Shown in pieces: positions 11,847-23,778 of a DNA stretch of 64,000 bases. The position numbers and the translations under genes were made by a program. The stretch spans positions 1,190,501 to 1,254,500 of the forward strand of contig JAFEUB010000736.1 in the NCBI GenBank assembly GCA_024529925.1, in the 5' to 3' direction. Origin of the DNA: Ophthalmolycus amberensis. Taxonomy: Eukaryota; Chordata; Actinopteri; Perciformes; Zoarcidae. The notes beneath the pieces are model-generated. The model saw only the letters and a list, made by a program, of their open reading frames with translations, did no database searches and had not been told where the DNA came from. The number at the start of each line of letters is the position of its first letter. The first letter of the stretch is position 1.

Positions 11847-13513
11847 ATGATTACAAAGCTAGACAGGTGAGCAAAATGGATACATTCTATTTATAATCAT
11901 GTCTTTCTATTTGACAAAGACTTCTTTAGATTACACACACTTGCTATCAAATGAAACAAATGTTTTTTTGACAAGTGCTGATACTTTGACACCAATAGAA
12001 AATATTCCTGAGTGAAATTGTTAATGGCACTATACCACCTTTGAGTGTTATCTGTTGAGGTTTCCGTATTAATTAGTGATGAACAACTGTCCTAGTTTCG
12101 CTAAAAGTTGTGAAACTGAGAGTGAGAAAAAAAAAAGCAGTGAATGTTAGTCGTTTTCTGACTGTCCATCACTCACATATGGTTAACCGCAGGTTTTACA
12201 TTATTGTGCTAACTTATTGGGGTGAGTCATCTGTCTAATAATACGTTAAATTGTAATTTCATGAGTTTCTTCACAGACTTTCCTGGCATAACATTTCTGA
12301 ATACTACTAAGATTATTTGTCACCAAAGATGTTGATTCACAGAACAGCAACACTTTTGAGAATGGCATTATTACTGATGAAATGTTGACTGGTAAAATCA
12401 GAGCACCAGGTTTTTGTAAATGGATCTGGTCTTTCGATATTCTCTAGGTAAGCTGCCCACATGTCAAATGAAAAATGAACCTTTTCTCCCTTTGTCTCAG
12501 TGTGCTTTTGCCCCGAAAAAAGTTCATCTACCATTACAAGAACATGCGCTGGGCAAGGGGCCGACACGAGACTTACCTCTGCTTTGTAGTGAAGAGGCGA
12601 GTGGGGCCAGACTCCTTATCCTTTGACTTTGGACACCTCCGCAACCGCAGTGGCTGCCATGTAGAGGTAAGTAATGTGGGTCAAGATGGGGAGGCGTGTG
12701 AGAAGGGCCTGTTCGGGGGAGTAAATAACAAGTGTAAGTAGGGTATAAGATTGTATCCCTGTTCTCCTATGTCTCTAAAGCTGTTGTTCCTACGCTACCT
12801 GGGGGCCTTGTGCCCTGGTTTGTGGGGTTACGGAGGCACTGGAGAGAAGAGGCTCAGTTACTCCATCACCTGGTTCTGCTCCTGGTCCCCCTGCATAAAC
12901 TGCTCCATCAGTTTGTCCCAGTTCCTCAGCCGGACGCCCAACCTTCGCCTCAGGATCTTCGTCTCTCGCCTTTACTTCTGTGACATGGAGAACAGCCGGG
13001 AAAGAGACGGCCTGAGAATGCTGAAAGAAGCTGGCGTGCAGATCACAGTCATGAGTTACAAAGGTGGAGGCATTAATTGGTGTACATGTGGTAGAGATGT
13101 AAAGAGAGAGTGTGATTATAGAGTCAGAATACTGGAAAGTTAAGCAAGCCAAATTCCACCTAAACATCCATTGTTTAACTTATCATGGTTGCTCTCTGGA
13201 TGTCAAATATTTTATCATTTATAACTGTTTCCTCTCTCTTCAGACTTCTTCTATTGCTGGCAGACCTTTGTGGATCGCAAGAAAAGCAACTTCAAGGCCT
13301 GGGATGAGCTGCACCGAAACTCTGTTCGCCTTGCCAGAAAACTCAATCGCATCCTCCAGGTAGAACATTTACCATACTCCATGTTTGTTGTTTTCAATCA
13401 ACAGGTGCAAGTCAAATGAAAAGTAATTATATGTATTCTTTCTTTCTTTCTTTCTTTCTCAGCCTTCTGAAACAGAAGATTTCAGGGATGCCTTCCTGCT
13501 TCTCGGACTGTGA
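11847..13513 (+). CDS. aicda: Activation-induced cytidine deaminase (AID)
   Basis: Exons 11847-11866, 12501-12666, 12781-13063, 13244-13359 and 13463-13513 join without a frame error and give 211 residues. AID deaminates cytosine in single-stranded immunoglobulin DNA in activated B cells, starting somatic hypermutation. The zinc site is complete: H60-V-E62 (catalytic Glu62) and SWSPC100-INC103. The exon 2/3 junction falls directly after Glu62. The basic N-terminal MRWARGRHETYLCFVVKRR matches the human nuclear-localisation and DNA-contact region. Compared with human AID the active-site loop is longer (YLGALCPGLWGYGGTGEKR, 68-86), as known in fish AID. The C-terminus EDFRDAFLLLGL matches the nuclear export signal of human AID. 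The start MITKLDS is the fish form and lies in a 20-base coding exon. An AC microsatellite upstream and a TTTC tract at the last acceptor are unusual. Confidence 0.98.
13437..13459 (+). repeat. TTTC microsatellite forming the aicda intron 4 pyrimidine tract
   Basis: About five TTTC units run directly into the acceptor CAG at 13460-13462 of the last aicda exon. The microsatellite is therefore the polypyrimidine tract itself. Confidence 0.9.
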
Positions 13514-13711
13514 AAAATACCCCTGACCTCCTCAGGTGTTAGCATTAAGTCTATTATTAAGTCTGCAGAGAAAAAGACATGTTGGCGTTGGTCCATCACT
13601 ACAACTGCTAAAACTGAGAATGAGATAAACTGAGAAAAAATAGCTTAAGTTGTGGCAAGGCTTGTAACGTTAGCTGCTGCTTGCTTATTCTGTTGCAATA
13701 TGGATATATGA

Positions 13712-13717
13712 AATAAA
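13712..13717 (+). terminator. aicda polyadenylation signal
   Basis: AATAAA about 200 bases past the aicda stop, followed by T/G-rich sequence. Confidence 0.6.
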
Positions 13718-14591
13718 AGAATAAGATCATTTTGTGTTTTGTGTTGTTGATGTATATATATATGTATGTGAGTTCGGGAATTTTGGCCATCGCCCGCTTG
13801 TTTTTTTGCAACCAGAAGTGATAAGAGAGGGTGAAGCTAACTACAATCAAACTCTGAATAAAACATGTTTTGGGACCAAAATTGTTGCAATTAACTTTCA
13901 TGAACTAAAATAATTTCTGAGACAAAAACGCAGATAAAACCCAGACTGGACAACACCGTGGAAGCGACCAGTCAATCACAAAGTTGCCATGCAGGCCCCA
14001 AAGCACCAACGCTTTACTAAATGAACATCATGCTGTATTGAAGAAGACTGAGGTTTACTGAGGTAATAAATCAAGTGAGAAGTACGGTCCTTTTCTCATA
14101 GACTTCAATACAATAGAAAGTTTAAGGCACTTCAGCATTGGTTTCTCTTTTCAGTCCCAGAGATTGCTATCTGGTTCAAATTGAGGCAGCAGAGGTATTG
14201 TACATTTTAGCTCCTTATACAAGTCAACACTTTGTGTTACTCTTTGTTACTGTCAGGTAAATGCTTACTTCTTTCAAACTCCACGCCCCAGTTGGTAATA
14301 TACGTTGTTTTACAAAACCAAAACTACTCATTTGATGCCACTTGAGTAATTTCCCTTGACTTGACACTAGGCTACTCTTCATGATGAGTAAACCAACCTT
14401 TGTGCCTAAAATCGGTGGAATACCTCTTTAAGCGCATCAGTGAAAGAGCAGCAGTGAGAGGCTGGGTCGACAGTTTGTGCGCAAGTACACCGTCTATTAC
14501 GGTCAACGTAGCCATAAATGCCGCACGGACACGCCACTCACCGTCACCACCACCACCACCGCCGGCGTGCACCGACTGAGTAAAAGTCAAG
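13718..14591 (+). other. aicda-necap1 spacer with necap1 promoter
   Basis: Short intergenic stretch. The left part is AT-rich with a TATATA run near 13753. The last 150 bases before the necap1 ATG become CpG-rich and include a CCACCA trinucleotide run near 14547-14561, as expected of a housekeeping promoter and 5' leader. No further gene seen. Confidence 0.6.
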
Positions 14592-17500
14592 ATGGCGACC
14601 GAGGGTCAGGCTGAGTACGAGTCGGTCCTCTGTGTGAAACCCGAAGTCAGCGTTTACCGAATCCCACCGAGAGCATCTAACCGGGCTATCAGGTGAGTGA
14701 GGAGGAGCAGCGGCCCGACGGAGACATTCCTGACCCAGCATCCACGAGCCGCAGCCTACAGTATCAACCGTGCTCATCCCATAATCTCGCAACAACAGCG
14801 GTTTTTTTGGGGCTGTTTTATTTTATTTTTTTTGCTGTGTATTAACAAGGTCATCATGGTAAATAACGGTTGTGCTTTATACCTGCACTGCGTTAGCCCA
14901 CTACACAGGAAGTGGGATGGATTGGCTACATCCCTGTGTCCGTGTGTTTATGTGTGCTGTCGACCAATGGCACAGAGGATAGATGCTGCTTACGCTGCGT
15001 AACGTGTTTTTATAGCTAGAACTAGCTCAGTAATGACACCTTATTTCGCCGCACAGATTCTCATTGTGCTTCCCTGACAGTATAAGCAAGAGCAGCGTCC
15101 CTGGAGCTGGAAAGAAGTCTTGCTCAAGGACACTTCAGCAGGGTCGATGCTGTATGATGACAAGGGGTTTTAACGTGGTTAATCAACCTGACAGACAGTG
15201 TTGTCCTGTCAGACATCTTTTGCTTGCAAGTGGCCATGCAGGAGATGTTGTGTTGTTGAATTGTTTACCCCACATCTCATTGGCTGGTGCTCCTGCTGCA
15301 TCTTGAGTGGACATCACACCAACCAAACAGTAGCACACGCCTGAGTCTCACCAGACACATGATTGGTTAACCAGTGACCATATGTACAGTGAGTAAGGGT
15401 GATGATGTAATCTATATATATCAGCCGTAGGTCTGCGTTAGTCACGTTCTGTTTACATAGAAAATAGCCAAAATGGAACTACAGTGTGTCTAAGCGTTGG
15501 GATGAACCGTAACACACGCGTGCACCCGAAACACGAATCTCCAGTTGCTTCTTCTCTTACTCTGTGTCAACATCGGTCTCGATAAACCGCTGTCACCACA
15601 TCACCTACATGACAATGCATCTCCCTGTGTGTGTGTGTGTGTGTCCCAGGGCTGCCGATTGGAAGCTGGACGCTCCCGACTGGACGGGACGCATGCGCGT
15701 GACGGCCCGGGGCAAGCTAGCCTCCATCAAATTGGAAGACAAAATCTCTGGTGAGCAAAGAGGCAGACAGTGCCATTGTTCACTGGCCCCGTCGCTGCTG
15801 TAAATCACTTCAGTGTGTTCGCCATGCCCCCTTCTCTGTTACTCATCTATTCCAAGGTGACCCAGCCCACGTCCAAGCGTGCATTTTATTTTGAAGGGTG
15901 ATAATCTCTTTCTGTCTGTGCCGGTGCATTTTAGGTATTGGCATGCTTGTTGTCCCCAGATTATACTTTATATTGCCCCATTTATAATCTGAATCCTGGA
16001 AGTTAGATCCATCCTTAAAAGCTTCAGCTTCTGTCCCCGTTTTTAAATCCAAAAGTATCTTTGGCTTTTGTTTTTGTGTCTCTTCATGATCCAAATTCCC
16101 ACCGGACCATTTTGGCCCAAAAGACAGTGAACATATTTCTTTTGTTCTAACCTACAGGGGAGCTGTTTGCCCAAGCACCAGTGGACGAGTACCCCGGCAC
16201 CACAGTGGAAACAGTTAGTGACTCAAGCCGTTACTTTGTGCTCCGCATCCAGGATGACAACGGTGGGTAAACAGTTTGTTGCTAAGATATAAATATTTGG
16301 TAAATGTGCTCATGATTTAGAACACGTTTTGAACGCCTACTGAAACTGTTAAACTGTAGTGGAGAGGGTATCGTGAGAAGCTGTCAGCTTTAGTGTGTGT
16401 TTTGTTTGTGATACTCGTACTAATCTCTCCTTTTGTTTGTTGTGTTTGTTCCTCTCACAGGCCGCAGTGCGTTCATAGGCATCGGGTTTGGAGACCGAGG
16501 CGATGCCTTTGACTTCAATGTTGCACTTCAGGACCACTTCAAGTGTGCAGCTGCTTCATGAATCATAACCAATTCACTCGGGAATTTATTTATTCTAGTT
16601 TGGTAAACTATCTTGTAATCCTTTTTGCCTCTCTCCCCCTCGTCCTCTCCAGGTGGGTGAAACAGGAAGATGAGTTTAAGAAGCAGGCGCAGACTCCAGA
16701 CACCACCCCCAAACTGGACCTGGGCTTCAAAGAAGGACAGACTATCACTCTCAATATAGGGGTAACCCTATTTTAATTCAATTGATATGCTCGAGGGTTG
16801 GAACATTAGTGGAACAGCAAAATTGCTTACAGTTTGACGGCTTGAACCTCCCAAAAGTATACAACTATTTAAACATTTTAAAATATCTCCTTTGATATGT
16901 TTTCTCTGCAGTCTCCACACACTCACTCTGACTTTGTACCTTTTCCAGCAATCAAAAAAGAAGGACAGGTCTCGCCCGCAGAGTTCCGGTGGATTTGGGC
17001 TTCTTCCGCCTCCTCCCGGGGGCAAGTTGGCCCCACCTCCTTCCAAATCTTCCAATCATAACACACAGCCATCTGCAGGAGGAAGTGACACTGGTAGGTA
17101 GTTCATAAAAACACTACAGTATGGATAGCCGGCGAGGTCATACACCCAGGCCCGCCCTGTGTGTCTTGCCTGTGCCCGGGACGAGATGATTACCAATGTA
17201 ACATGTAAACATGTGGATTGCACGTAAACACAGCGTCGGTCATTTTTATACGCCAGCAACGCAACAAAGGCAGTGACACAGAGAGGGGCCGAGATGCGGT
17301 GAACATTGAGTTTAACAAGAAATGTATCGAACATTGTGACGGATTTCTTCGAAAACACAATTTAAGTTAATGAAGTCTAATTGTTGTTCCTGCTCAGCCT
17401 GCTGTAGTTTAGTGTAGTCCATTTCATATTCCACAAATTCAGAATTAAATCATCGGAACAGGTAGGAGAAGGGAGCACCCCGTCTTCATTTCATCAGAAC

Positions 17501-19086
17501 AAGGCTTCGTGCTTAAATATTGTAGCCCCCATTTCCCATCATGCTTAGTGCTGCACCGAGTGGTTTGCTGTTTTATGTTTAAAAATGCAAATGTTACATT
17601 TTGGGATGTGTCTGTTCAGGACAAAGTTGGTTTGGTAATTGCCAAATCTGTGCAGGGTTTCTAGTTTTAACCATTAGTGTAGTGGCTATTAATACATATC
17701 TGGACTCCATGGAGCTCGTTTCCTCTCCTACAGCTGTTGCAGTGTTTCTGTTGTGCTACTTTTGATTAAGTTCGTCAGGTAAAATAGTGTCGTGTAGAGA
17801 AACCTGGGGTAGCTTTGGTCAGTTGGGGAGGTTTTTGAAAAACCAAACCAGCTGTTATTTTATGCTTTGACTCTCGCATACAACATTCAGTCGGTCCACT
17901 CACTCATATTTTTAACCTCCTTTTAATTTGAGAAAAATGTGATTGTCACGAGTTATCAATCAATCATCGTTGGGGAGAAGGGAAGACTTACTCACCTCGA
18001 CTTCATCATCTTGACATTGACGTGGCAGGATGTGTATTTGTTTGTCTGACTGCAGTCTTTGTGGGTTGCGAGAGCCTATTTATCGAACACTTTATCTTTG
18101 GTTATTTGATGCAGATATGATGATTTGTATGCTTGTGCCTTTTGTAAGGGTTTTATGTTTGTTTGTTTCTATCAGTTAGCAAAGCATTGTTCTCACCAAC
18201 GTTTGACATTATGGCCCCAAAAATCCATTGCGTTGTAGGTTTTCTTCCACGGTTGTTGTAGCTCGGTGCAGCTGTTTCATTTCGACGCAGAGTGTAACCT
18301 CAGAAGTCACACAGAATGAACGGTCACGTTGATGGTCGGAGGAAAGCTATTTCGATGTTGAAAGCTTGTAGTTCCTTGGCACCATTGGGGACCGTTGTGA
18401 AGCTGTTTCCAGTGGAGCGCATGCATCCACAGTGAAAGTGGTGAGTGCAATGTTATGCTGACCTGTAGGAATACAAGCCAGAACTATGACCGATAGACTC
18501 CAGTTGTAAAATAATGTAATTTTCCTTTAAAAGATATCGTCCCCCCCCCCCCCCTCGTCCGTCCTGTCTGGCCCTCTGTAGTATAGACGCTGTTCAAAGC
18601 ATGTTGAGGTTGATTATCCGGAGTACATCGGAGGCTGTTGAAAGACTCATTACAGCTGTAACCTTCTAATGGTTTTAGTTGCACACATGAAATCCCATTC
18701 ATCTCCATTGTGTTTGGTGGTGGCAGAGGTTTCAGAGGTCGATATATCAAAACCTCAGCATAAAATAGTGAAACCTTTCGATGCCAGTAGCTGAAGTAGG
18801 AGAGCGCTGTTTATTTATTTGTCTTACCCTTGAGCAAAACACTATTCCAGACTTCACACTGGGTCGAATTACTCTTAAGATAGAAATTGTCTTGTTTAGG
18901 AAGAAACCATCATATCAGACATCTATATTTCAGAGATGCATTATGTTTCTGTTTTTTATTTTCTAACCACCAGGTTGTTTGCTAGATCTGGACGCCAGTA
19001 ACTCAAACACAGCGGCGCCATCAGACGAAACCACCACAGCCAGCTCTGACCTGTGGGGAGACTTTGACTCTGTATCCCCAAAGTGA
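14592..19086 (+). CDS. necap1: NECAP endocytosis associated 1 (adaptin-ear-binding coat protein)
   Basis: Exons 14592-14692, 15650-15750, 16158-16262, 16461-16542, 16653-16761, 16949-17093 and 18974-19086 give 251 residues, in phase throughout. NECAP1 is a cytosolic regulator of AP-2 and clathrin-coated pit assembly. The PH-like (PHear) domain covers roughly residues 5-135: ESVLCVKPEVSVYRIPPRAS, then KLEDKISGELFAQAPV, SRYFVLRIQDDNGRSAFIG and GDAFDFNVALQDHFKWVKQ. A Pro/Ser-rich tail follows with LLPPPPGGK-like and LLDLDAS segments and the motif DLWGDF, all shared with human NECAP1. In this model the protein ends SVSPK soon after DLWGDF, so the WVQF terminus that binds the AP-2 alpha ear in mammals is absent. 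Either an alternative last exon was missed or the motif is lost here. Orthology is supported by linkage to aicda, mfap5 and foxj2. Confidence 0.96.
15626..15644 (+). repeat. GT microsatellite next to necap1 exon 2 acceptor
   Basis: A GT run ends five bases before exon 2 (TCCCAG|GG), replacing most of the normal polypyrimidine tract of necap1 intron 1. Confidence 0.9.
17094..18973 (+). other. necap1 intron 6
   Basis: About 1.9 kb of intron without a recognisable gene. It includes a run of 14 C at 18541-18554. Reading frames on either strand are short and match nothing I know. Confidence 0.75.
18541..18554. repeat. Poly-C tract
   Basis: Fourteen consecutive C residues inside necap1 intron 6. 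Confidence 0.9.
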
Positions 19087-21447
19087 GAAGGGGTGCACTT
19101 TGTTTTTTCTCCCTCTTATATATATATCTCTCTGTAAATGTATGCAGCACTTTTTTGCATTTCTTTTCCCCCGTTGTGGGGTCCCGTTTCTCTCCCTGCC
19201 AAGCAGGATAGCCCCCTGTCCTAGTTGGTTCTGTTTGTGTTCAGACCCTCATGGCTTTTGGTCTTAGCCGGAGACGCACCCAGACCTCACGGTCCAGTCT
19301 TAATTGAGGCCGTCGCGCTCTCCATCCATCCTCCCCCCTCTCCGTCTGTATATCCACTCCTGTTTGAATTCTGCTTTTGCCCATTTTCTCCTCTTCTCAT
19401 TGTTTTATTTGCTGATTTCTATCGTCGAGTATACACAATAGAAATACGAGCAAGGGAGACATAATCTGATACATCTGACGATGACATCTAATTAAATATG
19501 ATGATGAATGAATTTTCTGTACAGAGAATATTTATTTGAAATGTATATATTGTCGGTAGTTTGTAATTACTGTCAATGGTGTTGTCACCTGTATGTTCTG
19601 TAGCTTATTTAGTCTCCAAGTCCCCAGCAGTGGGTCTGACTATATGCACTGACTGACTGGCAGTCTGCTCTGTCTATGTAGTTGGTAATGCATACAGTCT
19701 GCATTTAATGCAGGGCTCGTTCAAATAGACTTGCGCTGCTGTTCAAAAGTATGAAGTCAGCAATTATGTTGCTGTGTTTCTTCTTACCTTCAATAATGTA
19801 ATAATTCAGACACCAAACATATTGTTTACATTTTAAATAGTTTGGCTCGCAAGAGAAGTTTGATAAGCATTAAATGATTAAAACTTAAATGATTAAAATG
19901 TTTACTCGATGTCCCCACGTTTTTTTCATGCCAGGGGGAGAATACTGTTGGAACCATTTTTCCTCCAAATAACCTTTTTGATTTTGAATTAATGTTACAT
20001 TCCACAAAATAATAAGTGACCCTCGATCATTATTAAACCACTACGGCGCTTCCGTTTGGGCTCTAATTATTTTGGGGAGCCGTATTTCTTTGGGCCCGCT
20101 GCAGTCGAGTCAGTGGAAGAGGTTTCAACTGTGATTTGTCCGGCCAGAGTATGTTCAGCTGATATTCCAATAGAGCTAATATAACCCCAGACTAACCTTC
20201 TATTTCTATTGTGATGTTTTAAGAGCTTTGCTGAATCAACATAACTGTTTGTATTCCAGCTTGTTGGAGGCTTTGTTGTGCACGAGACACTGAAACAGGA
20301 AGCTGTTCCTATTTAAATCTGCACACATTCTGATGCTACGCTTCCAGTTTCTTTAGCTTATGGCGGGTCATCTCCTTTACTCTCTTTCAGCTGTTGCTCT
20401 GATGGATCTTTGTCTTTTTCTGCCGTTTCAGTTGTCAGTCTTGTTGAACAATTGTACAGCGTTTTTGTTTTGCATGGACAAAAAAATGATCATTCTTTGC
20501 AAACCTTTCATACAAAATAACATCTATTTGTAAAGAGGACTTTCTCCAACCTAAAAGCATGAATTTAACTGAAGCGAATCAAGCTTTTTTTTTTTGACCG
20601 GCGATCTCCAACTTTTGAACAGCAGTGTAGGTTAAGAGTTTACCACACAATGAATTTTACTTGAAAGAAGCTGATTTACAGATTAGTTGTGCTCTCTACC
20701 GCTCTCTAGTGGCTCTACAGCCTCATTTTGAGATGTCAAATTGAGCTGCAGCTGTTGAACACATATTTCACTGGGGATGGGTCCTTGGCATTGTTTGAAC
20801 TGGGAAGTAGAAAAGTTTAAAGTGATAGGGTGTTGGCCAAAGAAATGGAGGCATCAAGCGCTTTCATCTTTGCCTCAAGGGGAAACCGAAAAGATTTAGT
20901 CCTCGTTATGTCATCTCTGCTCAGCCCAGCTGTTAAGGCTGCGACTGGTGAGTCATTTAGGTCACGACCTCGCTCCTCCTCGATGAATAGGTCTGTGTTT
21001 TTGCATTCTTCATGAGAAGGTGGTCAGGACCTCCAACACAGCATGTTGTACTGTACAAACTTGAGTTTTAACTGTGAACTTCAATTCCACGCTAAGATGT
21101 AATGTCGTTGATGGTATTCTGATGCAGACGAATGCAACCTGGGACCAAGCCGGTCTGTGATTGATGCAGTGTGCTGTTGTGATATAGTCGTGTACAGAGA
21201 GATAATTACGTTGCAGTGATGTCACATGTGATGATGATGGATATTGATTGGAACACACATAGATCGTGTGAGTGTAAAGCGCTAACTAATGTTTGTCAGT
21301 GTTTGTTTACTGTTTCAATTATATGCATCTCTCCCAAACGTGACTTGTTATTCAAACTGTGTATGTAAATGTATATGCAAAGAAAAAACATAAAGATATC
21401 ACTCAGTGACCATAACTTTAATTTGTTGTTTTTTTCTCCTGAATAAA
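19087..21447 (+). other. necap1 3' region
   Basis: About 2.3 kb between the necap1 stop and the mfap5 tail. The first clear plus-strand AATAAA is at 21442-21447, so much of this may be a long necap1 3' untranslated region. It is AT-rich with a TATA repeat near 19118. No coding gene is supported. Confidence 0.5.
21417..21422 (-). terminator. Candidate mfap5 polyadenylation signal
   Basis: TTTAAT on the plus strand reads ATTAAA on the minus strand, about 440 bases past the mfap5 stop. The necap1 AATAAA (21442-21447) lies just beside it on the other strand, so the two tails may overlap. Confidence 0.35.
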
Positions 21448-21859
21448 CAGAGCGAAAAATAACAAATCAATAAACAAATAATGAACAAATGTAGTTAAAT
21501 GTGTATTTTTGGATACGGTAGTGCACATAATGCTGGATTGTCAATGAGTACACAGAGCGGGTTGTTCTTTGTACAATGAAATGACTCAGTGCTGCTAAAA
21601 GCCCATTACTACAGTACCATAAATGGTAGATATGATGTGTGTCCAAAAACACACAAATGAAATGAGCTTCAATGCTCACACACACAAGACTAATACATAA
21701 ACACGGATGTGACTCAGCACACGTGTGTGAAAGAGACTCCTGGGTGTCGAGTGGTGGATTTACGGTGTTATGGGCTGTTTTTATGACGACGTCCCTGGTT
21801 TGAGTCTTTAAGAGAGGCTCCATCCTCACAGGTGGTCACGTCGCCATCCTGGCGCCCCA

Positions 21860-23407
21860 TCAGGCCTTGTTTGCCCAGGTTTTGGGGTTGCCACGGCGAT
21901 TGCGACGACAGCGTTTCCTATTAGATGACCTCGCGACGCGCCTGGGCCACCCGGACAACTCTCTGCACAGTTCGGCTGTAATGTGCAAAAGACGGATAAG
22001 TTATGACCACGTATCCTCGAGCTTGTGTTTACTTGCAGAGTGCCTCACCTTTCAGATACTCGTCCTGCTGGCACACTGTCCTCTCACAGATCTCGTTGTT
22101 GATCACGTAGACACGAGACAGGCTGCGTCAGAAACAGGAGATCATGATTGTAGTAAGAGAGCTGCAGTGATTGAGGTGAACTCCATCTACTAATAGCATC
22201 TATACCATAAAAACACTGACCGGTGCTATTCTGCTCTATAACCAGTTCATGTATAAGTACATTTTGCTGATCATGCTAATATGCTTGGACATAAAGGCCC
22301 TGAATTGATTTTTTCAATCAGTTTCCTAGAACGAGCAATAGTCTGCCATTACCTCTGTTTCCTGCCAACGTCAGAACAGTGTTTGCTTATTTCACATGAG
22401 AGTTTTCCGTGTTTTTTGCCGCTGCTCTTCACACTGTTTTAGCTACAGCTGAGACTAAATCTGACATTTGAGGGTTACACACCTAAGCCGAGCGGGTCAC
22501 TGAGTATAAAATTTGATTAAACTTATCCCTGATAACATATATAAAAACTAAGCATGCATGTGTTTACTTTACTTTTTTAGTACTCCATGACTTAAACTTT
22601 TCATGGTGTATTTTAACACCATTTAAATTATGTCACTAATTTTACTTTAGTAAAGAGTACTTTTTCCACTTCTGATTTCCGTACTACTTCATGTGTGTCT
22701 AAGAAACAGTCATGGATGATGCTAGAATACGACACATTCACTGCTAACTGATAAAAGTCATTCTGCAGGTATAGGCTTAATTGCTAAATTAGAATTGGTA
22801 TTTGGTAGAAAGATCGCAGACCACCTGTAGAGACAAAGGGCGCCAATACATCTCTTGACAGGCCGGTGAACCGAGTACATCCTGGTGCAAGGATACATCT
22901 CCTCCCTGCAGTCTGCAGAGACAGGAGAGACGAGCCGTGTTTAAATTGGATCAACCACTTATCACGAGATGAAGCATGCAAAACTTTCGGTTCATGTGGC
23001 CTCCTGAGAGGCAGTTCAGAGGTCATCTCCGATCTGCCGTCACTCACTGGCTGGCAAGGTGCCTCCAGGTGCTTCAGTGCTCTCTACAAAGAAGGAGACA
23101 AACAAGATCAGATTGGGAAAATACCAGTGACCCATTGCAATGACTCACAGACTGACGGACGTCATGCAACTTAACCCGTCCGGAGCTAAAAGTGTGACTT
23201 ATGAGGAGAAGAGCATTACCGGTCGGCTGGTCTTGGGCTACAGCTGCGAGCGCTGTGGAACAGAAACCACATGAGGGGAGTGTTTCGCATGCATGAAAAC
23301 AAACACACAGCGACTCAACCGTAATTAAACAAGATGATTTGTGTGTCCTGTTTGGCAGCGTTACCGTGGAAACTGCAGAGGAGCAGGACCACTGGAAGTC
23401 GGCCCAT
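21860..23407 (-). CDS. mfap5: Microfibril-associated protein 5-like (MAGP family)
   Basis: Six small minus-strand exons, 23365-23407, 23220-23252, 23048-23083, 22825-22912, 22049-22122 and 21860-21975, join in frame to a 129-residue secreted protein. Residues 1-20 form a signal peptide (MGRLPVVLLLCSF..AVA|QDQ). A short Thr/Glu/Pro-rich segment follows, then the Cys-rich MAGP matrix-binding domain (about 39-95): NCREEMYPCTRMYSVHRPVK, CIGALCLYSLSRVYVINNEI, CERTVC and ELCREL. The tail is basic (SNRKRCRRNRRGNPK). The family binds fibrillin in extracellular microfibrils. The stretches HRPVK and ELCRELSGWPRR fit MFAP5 better than MFAP2, and mfap5 neighbours aicda in human. No RGD is present, unlike human MFAP5 (about 173 residues). 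Each exon is below the size of an obvious reading frame, so the gene is easily overlooked. The short exon 3 is the least certain. Confidence 0.85.
22561..22676. repeat. Degenerate fish repeat (stretch rich in TTTACTTTAGTA)
   Basis: AT-rich segment with TTTACTTTAGTAAAGAGTAC followed by TTTTTCCACTTCTG. It resembles the end of a non-autonomous DNA transposon family frequent in fish. A related stretch in the opposite sense is at 62585-62745. It lies in an mfap5 intron. Family name not determined. Confidence 0.4.
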
Positions 23408-23751
23408 TCCTTCAACTTGTAAGAGTTTGAGCTTTTACGAGGCTGGAGGAAACCGAAGAGGAAAAGAGTCGGAATGATTTCACAGAGTGGAACTGTTCAA
23501 TATCCTCACTCAAGATTTTTGTTGCTGTTTATGTTTCCTTTAATCTCATTGCATATAAATGCTCCCAGGTCACTGTAATGTTTTCCCTCAGGTTCCTTCT
23601 CCAGCTAAAAACACAGAGAGTCGTGCTGTGTTTTGGATAAGTTGTCATCGTTATAGAGGAGTGTCTGATGTCATTCTGCTGTGGAATAATCTGTTCTGTA
23701 AAGTTTATTTCTGTAGACTGCTGGACTGCTTGTGAACCGCTCGACAAACAG

Positions 23752-23778
23752 AGTAAGAGTAAGAGTAAGAGTAAGAGA
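23752..23778. repeat. Short AGTAAG tandem repeat
   Basis: About four and a half copies of a six-base unit (AGTAAG) upstream of mfap5. Confidence 0.85.

Noticed and set aside
21467..21829. 120-codon minus-strand frame
   Set aside because: It lies in the 3' untranslated region of mfap5, is not similar to anything known, and shows no exon signals.
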